Source: Streptomyces albospinus (lineage in GTDB: Bacteria > Actinomycetota > Actinomycetes > Streptomycetales > Streptomycetaceae). From it: a stretch of DNA of 64,000 bases. The notes below the pieces were generated by a model that worked only from the letters and a program-made list of their open reading frames with translations, did no database searches and was not told the origin of the DNA. The position numbers were made by a program, and so were the translations under genes. Location of the stretch: contig NZ_BMRP01000001.1 of NCBI RefSeq assembly GCF_014648695.1, forward strand, positions 1 to 64,000. The letters run 5' to 3'. This document shows positions 40,001 to 47,230 of this stretch, one piece after another; position 1 is the first letter of the stretch, and each line of letters opens with the position of its first letter.

Positions 40001-41085
40001 TTGATGGACTCGGACAGGTCCGAGAACATCTGGGCGAGCGCCGGGTTGAGCGCCCCTTGAAGCGAGGTGGCCAGCCCGCCGAAGAATCCGCCGAGCTGGG
40101 TGGCCGTCTTGGCGACACCGGCCGTGAACTCGGGCAGGAGGCCATCCACCATCTCGCGGATGGGAGCCGCGGCCTTGGCCCAGAAGTTCTCCGAGATCGT
40201 GTCCTGGAGTCCACTCAGCGTGGTCTTGACCTCGGGCAGGACTTTGTTGAAGTCCTTGAAGGCGGCGATGGTTACGCCGAGCCCGACCGCCATGCCGCCG
40301 AGCAGGCCAGGAAGGAGCAGGCTGGTCGCGCCGATCTTCGCGAGCGAGGAGGAGAGAGCGGCCAAGTTCGAGGCCGCCGAGAGCCCCCACCCGGCCAGGC
40401 CGGCAATCGCCAGAGCGAGCGAGCCGATGACCGGGACGTTCTTGTCAAGATTGCGCAGCGTGTTGCTGAGCTTCTCGAAGATGTTGTTCAGCACTCGCGC
40501 GCCGGACAGGGCGGCGAGCGCAGCACCGACCTTGGCCACGGCCGCGTTGTCTAGGTCCGGGATGATCGGGACCGTACGTGGGCGGGTCAGCATCTGGAGT
40601 CGGGCGGAGATCCGGGCCCCGGTGCCGTTGGCGATGTCCAGCTCGACCTTCACCTTGAGCGGAGAGAGGTCGTTGGCCCAGTCCTTGAGCTTGCGCTTGA
40701 CCCGGTCCGCGGAGTGCTCGTCGAGCTCCAGCTCGACCTTGCCCGTGGCCTTGAGGTCGTTGACCTTGAAGTCGACCTTCTGGCTGTTGGCCCGCTGCTG
40801 AAGCTCGCGGGCGGCGTTGCGTACAGCCGTCGCCATGCCGTCGGTGCTGATGGTCGTGTAGAAGCGGATCTTCCGCGCGTTCATCTGCTTGTTCCGGCGG
40901 TTGATCTTCCGGAGTTCCTCGACGAACTCGCGCGAGGCACCGGACATGTCGATCTTCGTCGACACCTTGAGCTTGTCGAGCTGCTGCTCGATGCGGTTGA
41001 GCTGTCGCTCCGCTTCCCGCCTGAAATCACGGGTATCGGGGGAGACCTTGACGGCGACACGGCCGATGATCTGGCCCGCTGACAA
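37078..41085 (-). CDS. Tape measure protein
   Basis: 1335 residues; TTG 41085 with ggaggt upstream. The N-terminus is helical and charged (KVSPDTRDFRREAERQLNRI); hydrophobic repeats occupy the middle (QLVPVVGEMLAAAFSVLQTI, followed by many APLVEQLLSGLAPILPV-like units). Near the C-terminus GIHSPSRVFAELGTYVGRGF is a well-known tape-measure signature. With the rule of about 0.15 nm per residue a tail near 200 nm is expected. Confidence 0.93.
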   Translation of the reverse strand: MSAGQIIGRVAVKVSPDTRDFRREAERQLNRIEQQLDKLKVSTKIDMSGASREFVEELRKINRRNKQMNARKIRFYTTISTDGMATAVRNAARELQQRANSQKVDFKVNDLKATGKVELELDEHSADRVKRKLKDWANDLSPLKVKVELDIANGTGARISARLQMLTRPRTVPIIPDLDNAAVAKVGAALAALSGARVLNNIFEKLSNTLRNLDKNVPVIGSLALAIAGLAGWGLSAASNLAALSSSLAKIGATSLLLPGLLGGMAVGLGVTIAAFKDFNKVLPEVKTTLSGLQDTISENFWAKAAAPIREMVDGLLPEFTAGVAKTATQLGGFFGGLATSLQGALNPALAQMFSDLSESINIATTGTGAFANIITVLGRVGTSYLPSLAQWFVDISTRFSDFLSAAESDGRLKGWIDEGIQNLQDLGRVLSNLGGIFAGISRAAEAAGGSSLGMMADTLERIHSTVDSPGFQSGLTDVFRAAHEAMNNIATQSGPAVKSLFTELGQLLTAVLPQVGTIIGTALGAIASALARPAVTEGVKSLFDGLQAAVTALAPAMAPLGEALGALMQVIGAFAAMLGPLVAAALVPLAQAFTALAPAVIPIIQLLGGALTGAIQSLAPIVAQLVPVVGEMLAAAFSVLQTILPVVAQLFQQIVTAVAPLVEQLLSGLAPILPVIAQFIAQVLTAITPLVAILIQIVSAVITPLIPMLQAIVEAVLPPLAEAFTRLVEAIQPLLQALLKVVEFLMPVLVPVIQFIIEILASSLVGAINGVALVLEGFVEIFRGVWDAVKGIFEIFWGLFEGIFTGNWSTFKQGFVDLWNGITSFLKGIWDVIVGALGVFLNVGILGTAGKVLKAVGALWKAAWGGIRMAGVVIWDTIKGLFSGFGSTLSGLGSSMMSGLGRLFSAGWNAIKDTASSAMSALGRAISTGVTETIRFVKELPGKAKDALSNLGSTLVDAGKSLIRGLISGITSMFGAVKDKLGELTSKLTDWKGPAPKDAVLLYDAGRLIIQGLVKGLESEFPSVKQALNELTEKIPNDASQGLKDRINTDRTAMLKLAAQWDAGADRLKAARDKLDKMREEAASYAQRVTDRIIDTGDVTKAKSSSFSGITSALQTAIDKAKRFASALKKLKDMGLGQAAMDQIASAGPDAGLAAAESIAAAGKNGIAEINRLQAELAKYAGQAGATASDAMYANGVHIAEGIVKGLQSQQAAIEKQMLQIADSMVAAIKKSLGIHSPSRVFAELGTYVGRGFAKGIESEADRVAAAVDAITDRPNTADYTTAARAASAAVSSGLSTTGGGATRVLNYYAAPNSSLDSQEELFAAASRSRMVGW

Positions 41086-41088
41086 GGG

Positions 41089-41493
41089 CTACCTCCGCTG
41101 GAAGTGCTGATAGAGGGCGGCCACCGTGGCGGGCTGCTTGCTGGCCTTCTTCGCCGGGGCCTTGGCGGCCTTCGGGCGCGGGAAGGCGGGGATCTTCGGG
41201 GCTTTGCCCTTGCCCCACTGGCCGGTCGCCCGGGTGTTGCTGTTGATCGCGTCGTAGAGATCGGCGGCCAGATGCCGGTCCTGACCCCAGCCGAAGATGT
41301 GCCTGCCGCCGGACGCGAGGGCGACGGTCAAGGAGGTGTCGGGCAGCCTCGCGACGAGGAGCAGACAGAGCGCGGGTGAGGGGCCCCGGCCTGCGATCAC
41401 CTCGGCGAGGTCGACGCCGAAATGGAAGAGCAGGTCGGGGTAGAGGCCCTCGCCGTAGTCGTCGATCAGTCGCGCGAGGCCGAGGCTTCCCCC
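41089..41493 (-). CDS. Tail assembly chaperone, frameshift extension (GT-type)
   Basis: Read in the -1 frame after the slippery site 41487-41493; it has no good start of its own. Product continues as GLARLIDDYGEGLYPDLLFH, then FGVDLAEVIAGRGPSPAL, FGWGQDRHLAADLYDAINSN and a Lys/Pro-rich tail. This is the classical position and content of the longer chaperone form in siphoviruses. A short form beginning at 41400 is possible but less likely. Confidence 0.7.
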   Translation of the reverse strand, partial: GGSLGLARLIDDYGEGLYPDLLFHFGVDLAEVIAGRGPSPALCLLLVARLPDTSLTVALASGGRHIFGWGQDRHLAADLYDAINSNTRATGQWGKGKAPKIPAFPRPKAAKAPAKKASKQPATVAALYQHFQRR

Positions 41494-41804
41494 ACCTGGG
41501 TGGCCCGGCCGTAGCGGTCGAAGATCTCGGCGAGGAGGGCGAGATCACCGTTCACCGCCTGGAGGAGCTTGTCAGCTGCCTTCGGGTGCTCGGCGACCAG
41601 GCGGATCGCCTCAGACAGAAGCTCCTCCTGGTCAGCGTCCTCGCCGCCCATGCGCTCCTGGAGCTGGGCAAGCTCCGTACGTGCGGCCTTGGGCAGGCGG
41701 AGCGGGTTGAGCAGGCGGATCGTGGTGTCACCCAGCTCGATGTCGGTCGAGCCGTACTTTGCCTCAGCGGCGGTGCGGATGTCGTCGAGGGAGAAAGAAG
41801 CCAT
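41466..41804 (-). CDS. Tail assembly chaperone, short form (G-type)
   Basis: 112 residues from ATG 41804, ggagg about 10 bases upstream. ASFSLDDIRTAAEAKYGSTD, LLNPLRLPKAARTELAQLQE and LLSEAIRLVAEHPKAADKLL are typical. Lies between tail-tube protein and tape measure and acts as a chaperone for the latter in related phages. Confidence 0.82.
   Translation of the reverse strand: MASFSLDDIRTAAEAKYGSTDIELGDTTIRLLNPLRLPKAARTELAQLQERMGGEDADQEELLSEAIRLVAEHPKAADKLLQAVNGDLALLAEIFDRYGRATQVGEASASRD
41487..41493 (-). promoter_or_regulatory. Probable -1 ribosomal frameshift site (GGGGGAA)
   Basis: On the minus strand CAG GTG GGG GAA GCC; slipping back one base joins the short chaperone to the extension and gives a continuous conserved protein. 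The heptamer is not a perfect X-XXY-YYZ site, so efficiency may be low. Confidence 0.6.
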
Positions 41805-41901
41805 GGGGGTGCGGACCTCCGGATAGAAGAACAAGGAGGCGGACCAGGGAGGGGGAGGGCCCGGCGCGAACGGGTCCGCGCGTTCGCGCCGGGAGTTGGG
41901 G

Positions 41902-42642
41902 TCAGGCCGCTGTGCCGGCCGCCCAGGTGGAGCCGTTCCAGTGCGCCTTCGAGGCGTCGCCGAGCACGACGTGCTGGCCGGTCGTCCACTTCGCGGTCGG
42001 CGCCGCGATCACCGAGCGGAGAGCGGCAAGGTCGGCCGGGACGACTGCTCCCGTGGGGGTGAAGGTGCCGGGTGAACCGGCGCTGGCCCCCGTCGCGGGG
42101 GTGCCGCCGAGCGGGGTGACCGCATAGGTCCAGACGTTGTTGCCGTGGACCATCGGCTTGACTCCGAGCGGCAGGCCGGCAAGGGATTCCGTGTCGGCAA
42201 TCGCCATGTCGTCGGCCCGGTAAATCTCAGCCTTCGGGGCGTAGAAAGCGAAATGGCTTTCACCGTCGACGAAGACGGCGAGGAACGCTGACTGGGTAGG
42301 CTGCGGGTCGGCGGGAACGCCAATCGACCCATCCGGGAGGAGAGGGGCATTCGCGCCGAAGTAGAGCCGCAGTGCAGCGGTATCGAACTGCTGCAAGGTG
42401 AAGGTCATCGTCTCCACACGCGCCGAATACTTGGTGCGGAGGGACTTGTTCTGAAGAGTGCCGATCGTCGTCGCCTCGCCGCCTTCGGAAGTAATTCCAA
42501 AAACGTCTTCCAGCGAGGTGTGGCCCACGTTCTGCCACGGGGAGACGGGCACGAGAAGGTCATCGGGCATGGCTGTACCGACCGGAGCGGTCAGGTAATT
42601 ACCGGAGCCGACGACAAGGGTGGAATTGTCGTTAAGCGCCAA
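41902..42642 (-). CDS. Major tail (tube) protein
   Basis: 246 residues. TLVVGSGNYLTAPVGTAMPD then WQNVGHTSLEDVFGITSEGG, LRLYFGANAPLLPDGSIGVP and ESHFAFYAPKAEIYRADDMA are typical of actinophage tube proteins. The last 60 residues (PLGGTPATGASAGSPGTFTP ... HWNGSTWAAGTAA) form a separate surface-exposed extension of a small beta module. Confidence 0.85.
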   Translation of the reverse strand: MALNDNSTLVVGSGNYLTAPVGTAMPDDLLVPVSPWQNVGHTSLEDVFGITSEGGEATTIGTLQNKSLRTKYSARVETMTFTLQQFDTAALRLYFGANAPLLPDGSIGVPADPQPTQSAFLAVFVDGESHFAFYAPKAEIYRADDMAIADTESLAGLPLGVKPMVHGNNVWTYAVTPLGGTPATGASAGSPGTFTPTGAVVPADLAALRSVIAAPTAKWTTGQHVVLGDASKAHWNGSTWAAGTAA

Positions 42643-42719
42643 AGAAGAACGATTCTCCTAATGTGCACGTCAGAGGCCCCGGCTGCTCCAGTGGCAGATC
42701 GGGGTGCGTGCGGGATGGA

Positions 42720-43217
42720 TTACTGAAGAGGGAAGGGGCGCTGCCGCGGTTTGCGGATCTGGATGTCGAAAATCGACTCGTAGCGCCACACGCCAGTAGG
42801 TAGATCCGCATACTGGACCGGCCCGGTGGCCGTGGCCCAGTCCGAGGCCCGGCGCGGGGACGAGTTCATGTCGACCCGCGTGATATGGCCCCGGCCTGGG
42901 ATTACTTCCTGGTTGAGCCACGCATCCCGCAGAACGACACGCACGGCCTCGGAGAGGATCGCGGCGTCGGAGTCGCCGTCAGGGTCCGACGCGAAGCAGT
43001 TCACAACCACACGCGCCGAGTCGGTGAAACGCGTATCCGCTGCCCACCTACCGAACGTCGGATCGCGACGGACCAGGACGAGGGGGAATTGCTCGTGCCG
43101 GTCGATGAGGGACTTTACGCGGACCCCGGGAAGCCCTTTACGTAGGACTGCCAGCAGGAGGTCTTCGACGGGGGACAGCTCGGCCAGGGCCTTGATGTGA
43201 TCGGGGATGCCGGCCAC
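42720..43217 (-). CDS. Tail terminator/completion protein
   Basis: 165 residues. VEDLLLAVLRKGLPGVRVKS, PLVLVRRDPTFGRWAADTRF and VVVNCFASDPDGDSDAAIL are the known features of siphovirus tail terminators. Position just before the tube gene agrees. Confidence 0.72.
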   Translation of the reverse strand: MAGIPDHIKALAELSPVEDLLLAVLRKGLPGVRVKSLIDRHEQFPLVLVRRDPTFGRWAADTRFTDSARVVVNCFASDPDGDSDAAILSEAVRVVLRDAWLNQEVIPGRGHITRVDMNSSPRRASDWATATGPVQYADLPTGVWRYESIFDIQIRKPRQRPFPLQ

Positions 43218-43600
43218 TAGTCGAGCTTCACCTTGCCTTTCCTCTTCTTGGGGAGGTTCGAGGCGGTGGCGAGGACGTAAAGGCCGTCCATCTCGGGGAT
43301 CACGTCGAGGTACTTCTTGCCGTACTTGTCCTCACGGACAACAACGGAAGCCTTGCGACCGTATTCGATGGAGAGGGCGGCTTTTTGGCCTCGATCGTCG
43401 GAGAGGATGACGTACCGGTTGTTGTCGCCTGCTTCGATGTCGATCTCGGCATGGCCGTCCGCGCGGTGCCGCAGGAGAATTTCTTCGGCGCGGACGCCGA
43501 TCTCGAATGCGCGGACAGTGAGCTCGGCCTGTACGCCGTCGTTGACGGCTATGACCTTTTCGATCGAACGCCCGCCGATGCTCCGATAGACCTTTGCCAT
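43217..43600 (-). CDS. Head-tail connector protein, DUF5403/HK97 gp10-like
   Basis: 127 residues from ATG 43600 (ATGA overlap with the previous gene). SIEKVIAVNDGVQAELTVRA, IGVRAEEILLRHRADGHAEI and a basic tail KKRKGKVKLD. Sits in the connector block. Confidence 0.68.
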   Translation of the reverse strand: MAKVYRSIGGRSIEKVIAVNDGVQAELTVRAFEIGVRAEEILLRHRADGHAEIDIEAGDNNRYVILSDDRGQKAALSIEYGRKASVVVREDKYGKKYLDVIPEMDGLYVLATASNLPKKRKGKVKLD

Positions 43601-43935
43601 CAGGGCCGCTCCCGAATGTCGATCGACCAGTGCCGGGACTTGCGGTCGCCGTGGTGATACGCGGGCGGGGAGACGATGTCCCACTGGCGCCCGGCGTACT
43701 CGACCCTGGACCAGAGGTTCACGCCGTCGAGGTGGGGGTCCACGATCATCCTCACCACGTTGATCTGCTGCTGACCGGGGACCTCGGCGCGGGCCGAGCG
43801 TTGGGGGATGAACGCGGCCCGGACTTCGATGGACCCGGTCGGGTCGGCCATGGTCACGGTGTTGCCGCGCGAGTCGGTGACCTCGACGGTTCTCCAGACC
43901 CGGGCCCGCTGGCCGCGCCTACGCTGGACGCTCAC
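43600..43935 (-). CDS. Head-tail stopper protein
   Basis: 111 residues; short beta-barrel-like protein with VEVTDSRGNTVTMADPTGSI, AFIPQRSARAEVPGQQQINV and LWSRVEYAGRQWDIVSPPAY. Overlaps the neighbouring connector genes on both sides. Confidence 0.7.
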   Translation of the reverse strand: MSVQRRRGQRARVWRTVEVTDSRGNTVTMADPTGSIEVRAAFIPQRSARAEVPGQQQINVVRMIVDPHLDGVNLWSRVEYAGRQWDIVSPPAYHHGDRKSRHWSIDIRERP

Positions 43936-44387
43936 CAGGGGGTCACCCCGTCCCCGTACAGGGGGAACCGGTCGCCGCCGTAGTCGACAGGGACCCTCCC
44001 CCCGTCGAACTGCCGGGTGTTCGACTCCCAGGAACTGACGATCACGCTGGCCAGGCCGGGCCGGGTGCCGGCCAGTCCTTCGAGGAGTCGCTTCTCCTCG
44101 GTGGTGAAGTAGACCGTGCCCGCGTCGTGGCCGACGTCCGACCAGGCGAGCGTCTCGTCCCCGGCACGCGACTGCGTGTACCCGTTGGGGTTGGTCATGT
44201 ACCGCGATGCGGCCTTGAGGACCAGCGTCCGCACCAGCCGGGGGGCGACGGCCTCCGGCCAGTTACGGCCGTAGGCCGCGGCGAGCGTTGAGGCGTCTTC
44301 CAGGGCGCCGGTCGCGATGCGCAGCTCGTCCGCGTCGAGGTCCCAGTCCAGGCGGGCCTTGAGGTCGTCGAGTGTGGCGTACGCCAA
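43932..44387 (-). CDS. Head-tail adaptor protein
   Basis: 151 residues. YATLDDLKARLDWDLDADEL then GALEDASTLAAAYGRNWPEA and LVLKAASRYMTNPNGYTQSR are typical of gp6/HK97-like adaptors binding the portal. gaaggagg precedes the start. The 73-bp gap upstream carries an exact operator-like repeat (44432-44444) in the loop of a cggcggccg/cggccgccg hairpin. Confidence 0.75.
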   Translation of the reverse strand: MAYATLDDLKARLDWDLDADELRIATGALEDASTLAAAYGRNWPEAVAPRLVRTLVLKAASRYMTNPNGYTQSRAGDETLAWSDVGHDAGTVYFTTEEKRLLEGLAGTRPGLASVIVSSWESNTRQFDGGRVPVDYGGDRFPLYGDGVTPW

Positions 44388-44431
44388 GAAGCCTCCTTCC
44401 GCGGAAAGGGTCGGCGGCCGTGCAGCGCCTT

Positions 44432-44444
44432 GTTACAGGTTTAC
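44432..44444 (-). repeat. Phage 13-bp inverted repeat inside a hairpin loop
   Basis: GTAAACCTGTAAC on the minus strand, flanked by cggcggccg and cggccgccg, between capsid and adaptor genes. Confidence 0.75.
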
Positions 44445-44460
44445 GCGGCCGCCGAGTGGA

Positions 44461-45522
44461 TCAGGCGTTTGCTGGATCGGTCTCACCAGCGGGGCCGGTC
44501 GGAGTCCAGACCTTCGCCGCCGAGATGCCGGTGATGGTGGCCAGTTCCGAGCCGACCTCCGGGTAGTCCGACTTGCCGTCGAGCTGGAGCTTGATCCCGC
44601 GCACGAAATGCTCCTTGGAGGAGATGACTTCCTTCTCGCTCTTCTCGTCCCAGCCGACGAGGATGTCAGGAACGCTGCGGAAACCGGCGTAGGTGTTCAC
44701 AACGCTACGGTCCTGCATGTAAAGCGAGTCGTAGTCGCGCACCCAGCGAAGGGCGATGGACTCGAAACTCGTGGTCGCGCCGTACGGTACGGACTGAGGA
44801 ACGCTCGGGGCGCCGGAAAGGAAGATGAAGCCCGACTTGGTAAATGCGTACGCCGCGTCGGAGGGAATCGTCTGGTCGACGATGATCCTGAAGCCGAAGC
44901 GCTCGCCGATCGAAGCGGTGCGAAGCGCTGTCTCGGCCTCCGAGTCGCCAACATTCTGTGCCAGATTCAGGGCCGGATCGGTCAGAAGTGCCGACTCGAA
45001 TTCCGTGCCGACCAGGAGGTAGCGGCCCTCGCGTGGAGCATGGAAAGCGTTCAGTACGCGACGTGCCTCGATCAGCGCCCCGCGCAGGTTCTTCGCGGCG
45101 TTGCCGATGGTGACGTTGTAGTTCTGGCCGGTCAGGAGCTTGACGGCGCGGCGCTGAAGACCTCGGGCAATAGCCTTGGACTGCGGGCGCAGGAGCTTCG
45201 CCCAGCCGTCGATATCGAAATCATACTGCTCGTCCGTGAGCTTGACGGCCGAATACACATTGCCGCCGAAGGAAACGGCGATGGTTCGTTCCGAATACTC
45301 ATCGAACTGAATCGGAGAGCTTCGGTCGTTGCGCCATGCGTAGTCATGGAAAGGGAGAATCCCTTCCACCTTCATGGAAATAGTGTCATTCTCGGCGCCC
45401 TTGAAAGCGTCGACACCCTGCTTGGTGAAGAGGTTCGGGATGATGAGCTCCTGCTCAAGCATTCCGACCGCAGTGTTGACGAGCTTCTGAGGCTTTACTA
45501 CCTGATGCTGAACAGTGGGCAA
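44461..45522 (-). CDS. Major capsid protein (HK97 fold)
   Basis: 353 residues from TTG 45522, with ggag 9 bases upstream; TTG 45531 would leave no spacing. VVKPQKLVNTAVGMLEQELI, TISMKVEGILPFHDYAWRND, GGNVYSAVKLTDEQYDFDID and SFESIALRWVRDYDSLYMQD match actinophage capsid proteins. No delta-domain extension, in keeping with a separate scaffold gene. Confidence 0.9.
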   Translation of the reverse strand: MPTVQHQVVKPQKLVNTAVGMLEQELIIPNLFTKQGVDAFKGAENDTISMKVEGILPFHDYAWRNDRSSPIQFDEYSERTIAVSFGGNVYSAVKLTDEQYDFDIDGWAKLLRPQSKAIARGLQRRAVKLLTGQNYNVTIGNAAKNLRGALIEARRVLNAFHAPREGRYLLVGTEFESALLTDPALNLAQNVGDSEAETALRTASIGERFGFRIIVDQTIPSDAAYAFTKSGFIFLSGAPSVPQSVPYGATTSFESIALRWVRDYDSLYMQDRSVVNTYAGFRSVPDILVGWDEKSEKEVISSKEHFVRGIKLQLDGKSDYPEVGSELATITGISAAKVWTPTGPAGETDPANA

Positions 45523-45547
45523 GTGGTGCAACTCCGGGGCATAAGGA

Positions 45548-45574
45548 AACCCCCGGCCATTCAGCTCGGGGGTT
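45548..45574 (-). terminator. Stem-loop upstream of the capsid gene
   Basis: aacccccg (45548-45555) pairs with cgggggtt (45567-45574). Lies between scaffold and capsid genes; may set their relative expression or stabilise the capsid message. Confidence 0.6.
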
Positions 45575-45601
45575 CAAAGGGGGAACGTTTCTGTGAATGT
45601 G

Positions 45602-46102
45602 CTAAAAGCGTCGAGAGAGCCGCGCCAGCTTGCGCGGGTCCATCTCTCCGTCTCCGCCGTCATCAGGCGTCAGGCCGCCGCCCAGCGACTGAGGGCCGGG
45701 AACCGGGACGTACTTGGCCAGCACCTTCGCGTGCGCCTCAAGAGCGGACTTGTCCTCGCCGTGCAGGGCGTCCGCGAGGTCATCGGGGAGCTCGTACTTG
45801 CGGGCAACGGTGGCTCGCAGGATCGACCGCTCCAGCGCCGCGTTCTGCGTCCGGAGGTCGGCAAGTGCTGCCTCGACCTCTTCGGGGCCCTTGGCGGAGC
45901 CGAGCTTCGTCTCGGCGTCCCGCAGCCGGGTGCGGTAGTTCGCGGCTTCGCCGCGAACCTTGGCCAGCTCCTTGCGCGCCCACTCGGGCAGCGCGTCTTC
46001 GCTGGATGACTCGGTCGTCTCGGCGGATGTCGGCTGCTCGGCCGGGGGCTGCTCCCCGCTGGGCGCGGTCTCCTCGGCCGGGGTGCTGATCTCTTCGGGC
46101 AC
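45602..46102 (-). CDS. Scaffolding protein
   Basis: 166 residues; GTG 46102. Acidic, Pro/Glu-rich disordered N-terminus (EETAPSGEQPPAEQP), then a coiled coil RKELAKVRGEAANYRTRLRD ... EVEAALADLRTQNAALERSI and a basic end (RKLARLSRRF), the usual plan of capsid scaffolds. Confidence 0.82.
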   Translation of the reverse strand: MPEEISTPAEETAPSGEQPPAEQPTSAETTESSSEDALPEWARKELAKVRGEAANYRTRLRDAETKLGSAKGPEEVEAALADLRTQNAALERSILRATVARKYELPDDLADALHGEDKSALEAHAKVLAKYVPVPGPQSLGGGLTPDDGGDGEMDPRKLARLSRRF

Positions 46103-46105
46103 GGG

Positions 46106-47230
46106 TCACGCCTCCTGGGTCGTGTTCGTGGACTGCCGGGCCTCCAGGGCTGCGGCTCGTTGCTTTTGGCGGATGAACCGGCGCCATACAGACACCGCGT
46201 CCTTGCCGGTGTGGCCCTTGGTGACCTTTGGCCACAGGGCCTCGTACTGCCGTGACAGCGCGGTCAGTTCGCTCGACTGGTACTGACCCCAGCTCCAGAC
46301 CGGCATCGCGTAGCAGTGGCAGTTGTCGTGGTACTTGTCGCCGTCGTTGAACGTGGCGGACGCCCGGCTCTTGTAGACCGGACCTCGGCTGATCAACATG
46401 GCGCACCAGCCGCACGGGGTGCCCGTGCGCGAGAGGCGTACGTACCCCAGGGCCCGCCCGTCGCGGCGCATGTGCGTCCAGGTCGAAGACCGGGCGCCGT
46501 TCATCGCCACACGGGAGGCCGCGGCTGCCTGCCGCGCACCGGCTTGTCGGTGAGCTTCGGCCCGATCGGCGTCGGCGTCCCGCGCGGGCTGCTGGTCGTC
46601 GACTTCGGCCAGGCGCCGGTTCAGGTTCTGCGTGCCGAGAGCGTCGAGGACGGTGCGCAGCTCGTCTTCGGCTTCGCGCTCCGTCCGTTCCTCTTCTTCA
46701 CGGAGCCCCTCCAACTCCTCGACGAGGACCTTCTCCCAGTCGTCGAAGTCATCGTCGATCTCCTGGCCCTTGCCGCCGGGCGCCGCCGGGGCGTCGCCGT
46801 CCACAGAGCGAGGTTCGTCGGACGGACGGGGTGAGGCTTCCCCAGACTCGCCGGTCGCGGCCTCGTCCGCGCTCGCCCCGCTGCGCGGGCTGTAGGTGCC
46901 GGCCAGAGCAGAGAACTCGCGCCGCAGGTCGCCGAGCGTGATGTGCGACGGCTCCGGGTGGTACGGATCGGCCACCGTCGTACCCGTCTGAAGGGCCCTG
47001 GCGAGCCGGTAGTACGCACGGGCCAGGTCCCGGGCCTGCCGCCTGTGGCTCATGACGAGCGTGATTGCTCGACGAAGCCAGCCACCGGCGGTGGCGGCGC
47101 GCAGGTCGGCCGGCACGTTCGCCCACAGGGCCAGGGCACCAGCAGTCGTCTGCGCGCCGATCTGCGTCAGCGCTGTGTGGAAGGCGGCAGAGACCTTGTC
47201 CGTCTCGGCCTGCCGAGGGGGACGTGTCAC
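46106..47230 (-). CDS. MuF-like/VG15-type minor capsid protein
   Basis: 374 residues; GTG 47230 overlaps the portal stop. The N-terminal helical half has ALTQIGAQTTAGALALWANV; the middle is acidic; the C-terminal domain has RTGTPCGWCAMLISRGPVYK and YHDNCHCYAMPVW, the CxxC and CHC cluster of the VG15/MuF minor head family. Such proteins attach to the portal inside the head and may enter the host with DNA. Confidence 0.82.
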   Translation of the reverse strand: MTRPPRQAETDKVSAAFHTALTQIGAQTTAGALALWANVPADLRAATAGGWLRRAITLVMSHRRQARDLARAYYRLARALQTGTTVADPYHPEPSHITLGDLRREFSALAGTYSPRSGASADEAATGESGEASPRPSDEPRSVDGDAPAAPGGKGQEIDDDFDDWEKVLVEELEGLREEEERTEREAEDELRTVLDALGTQNLNRRLAEVDDQQPARDADADRAEAHRQAGARQAAAASRVAMNGARSSTWTHMRRDGRALGYVRLSRTGTPCGWCAMLISRGPVYKSRASATFNDGDKYHDNCHCYAMPVWSWGQYQSSELTALSRQYEALWPKVTKGHTGKDAVSVWRRFIRQKQRAAALEARQSTNTTQEA

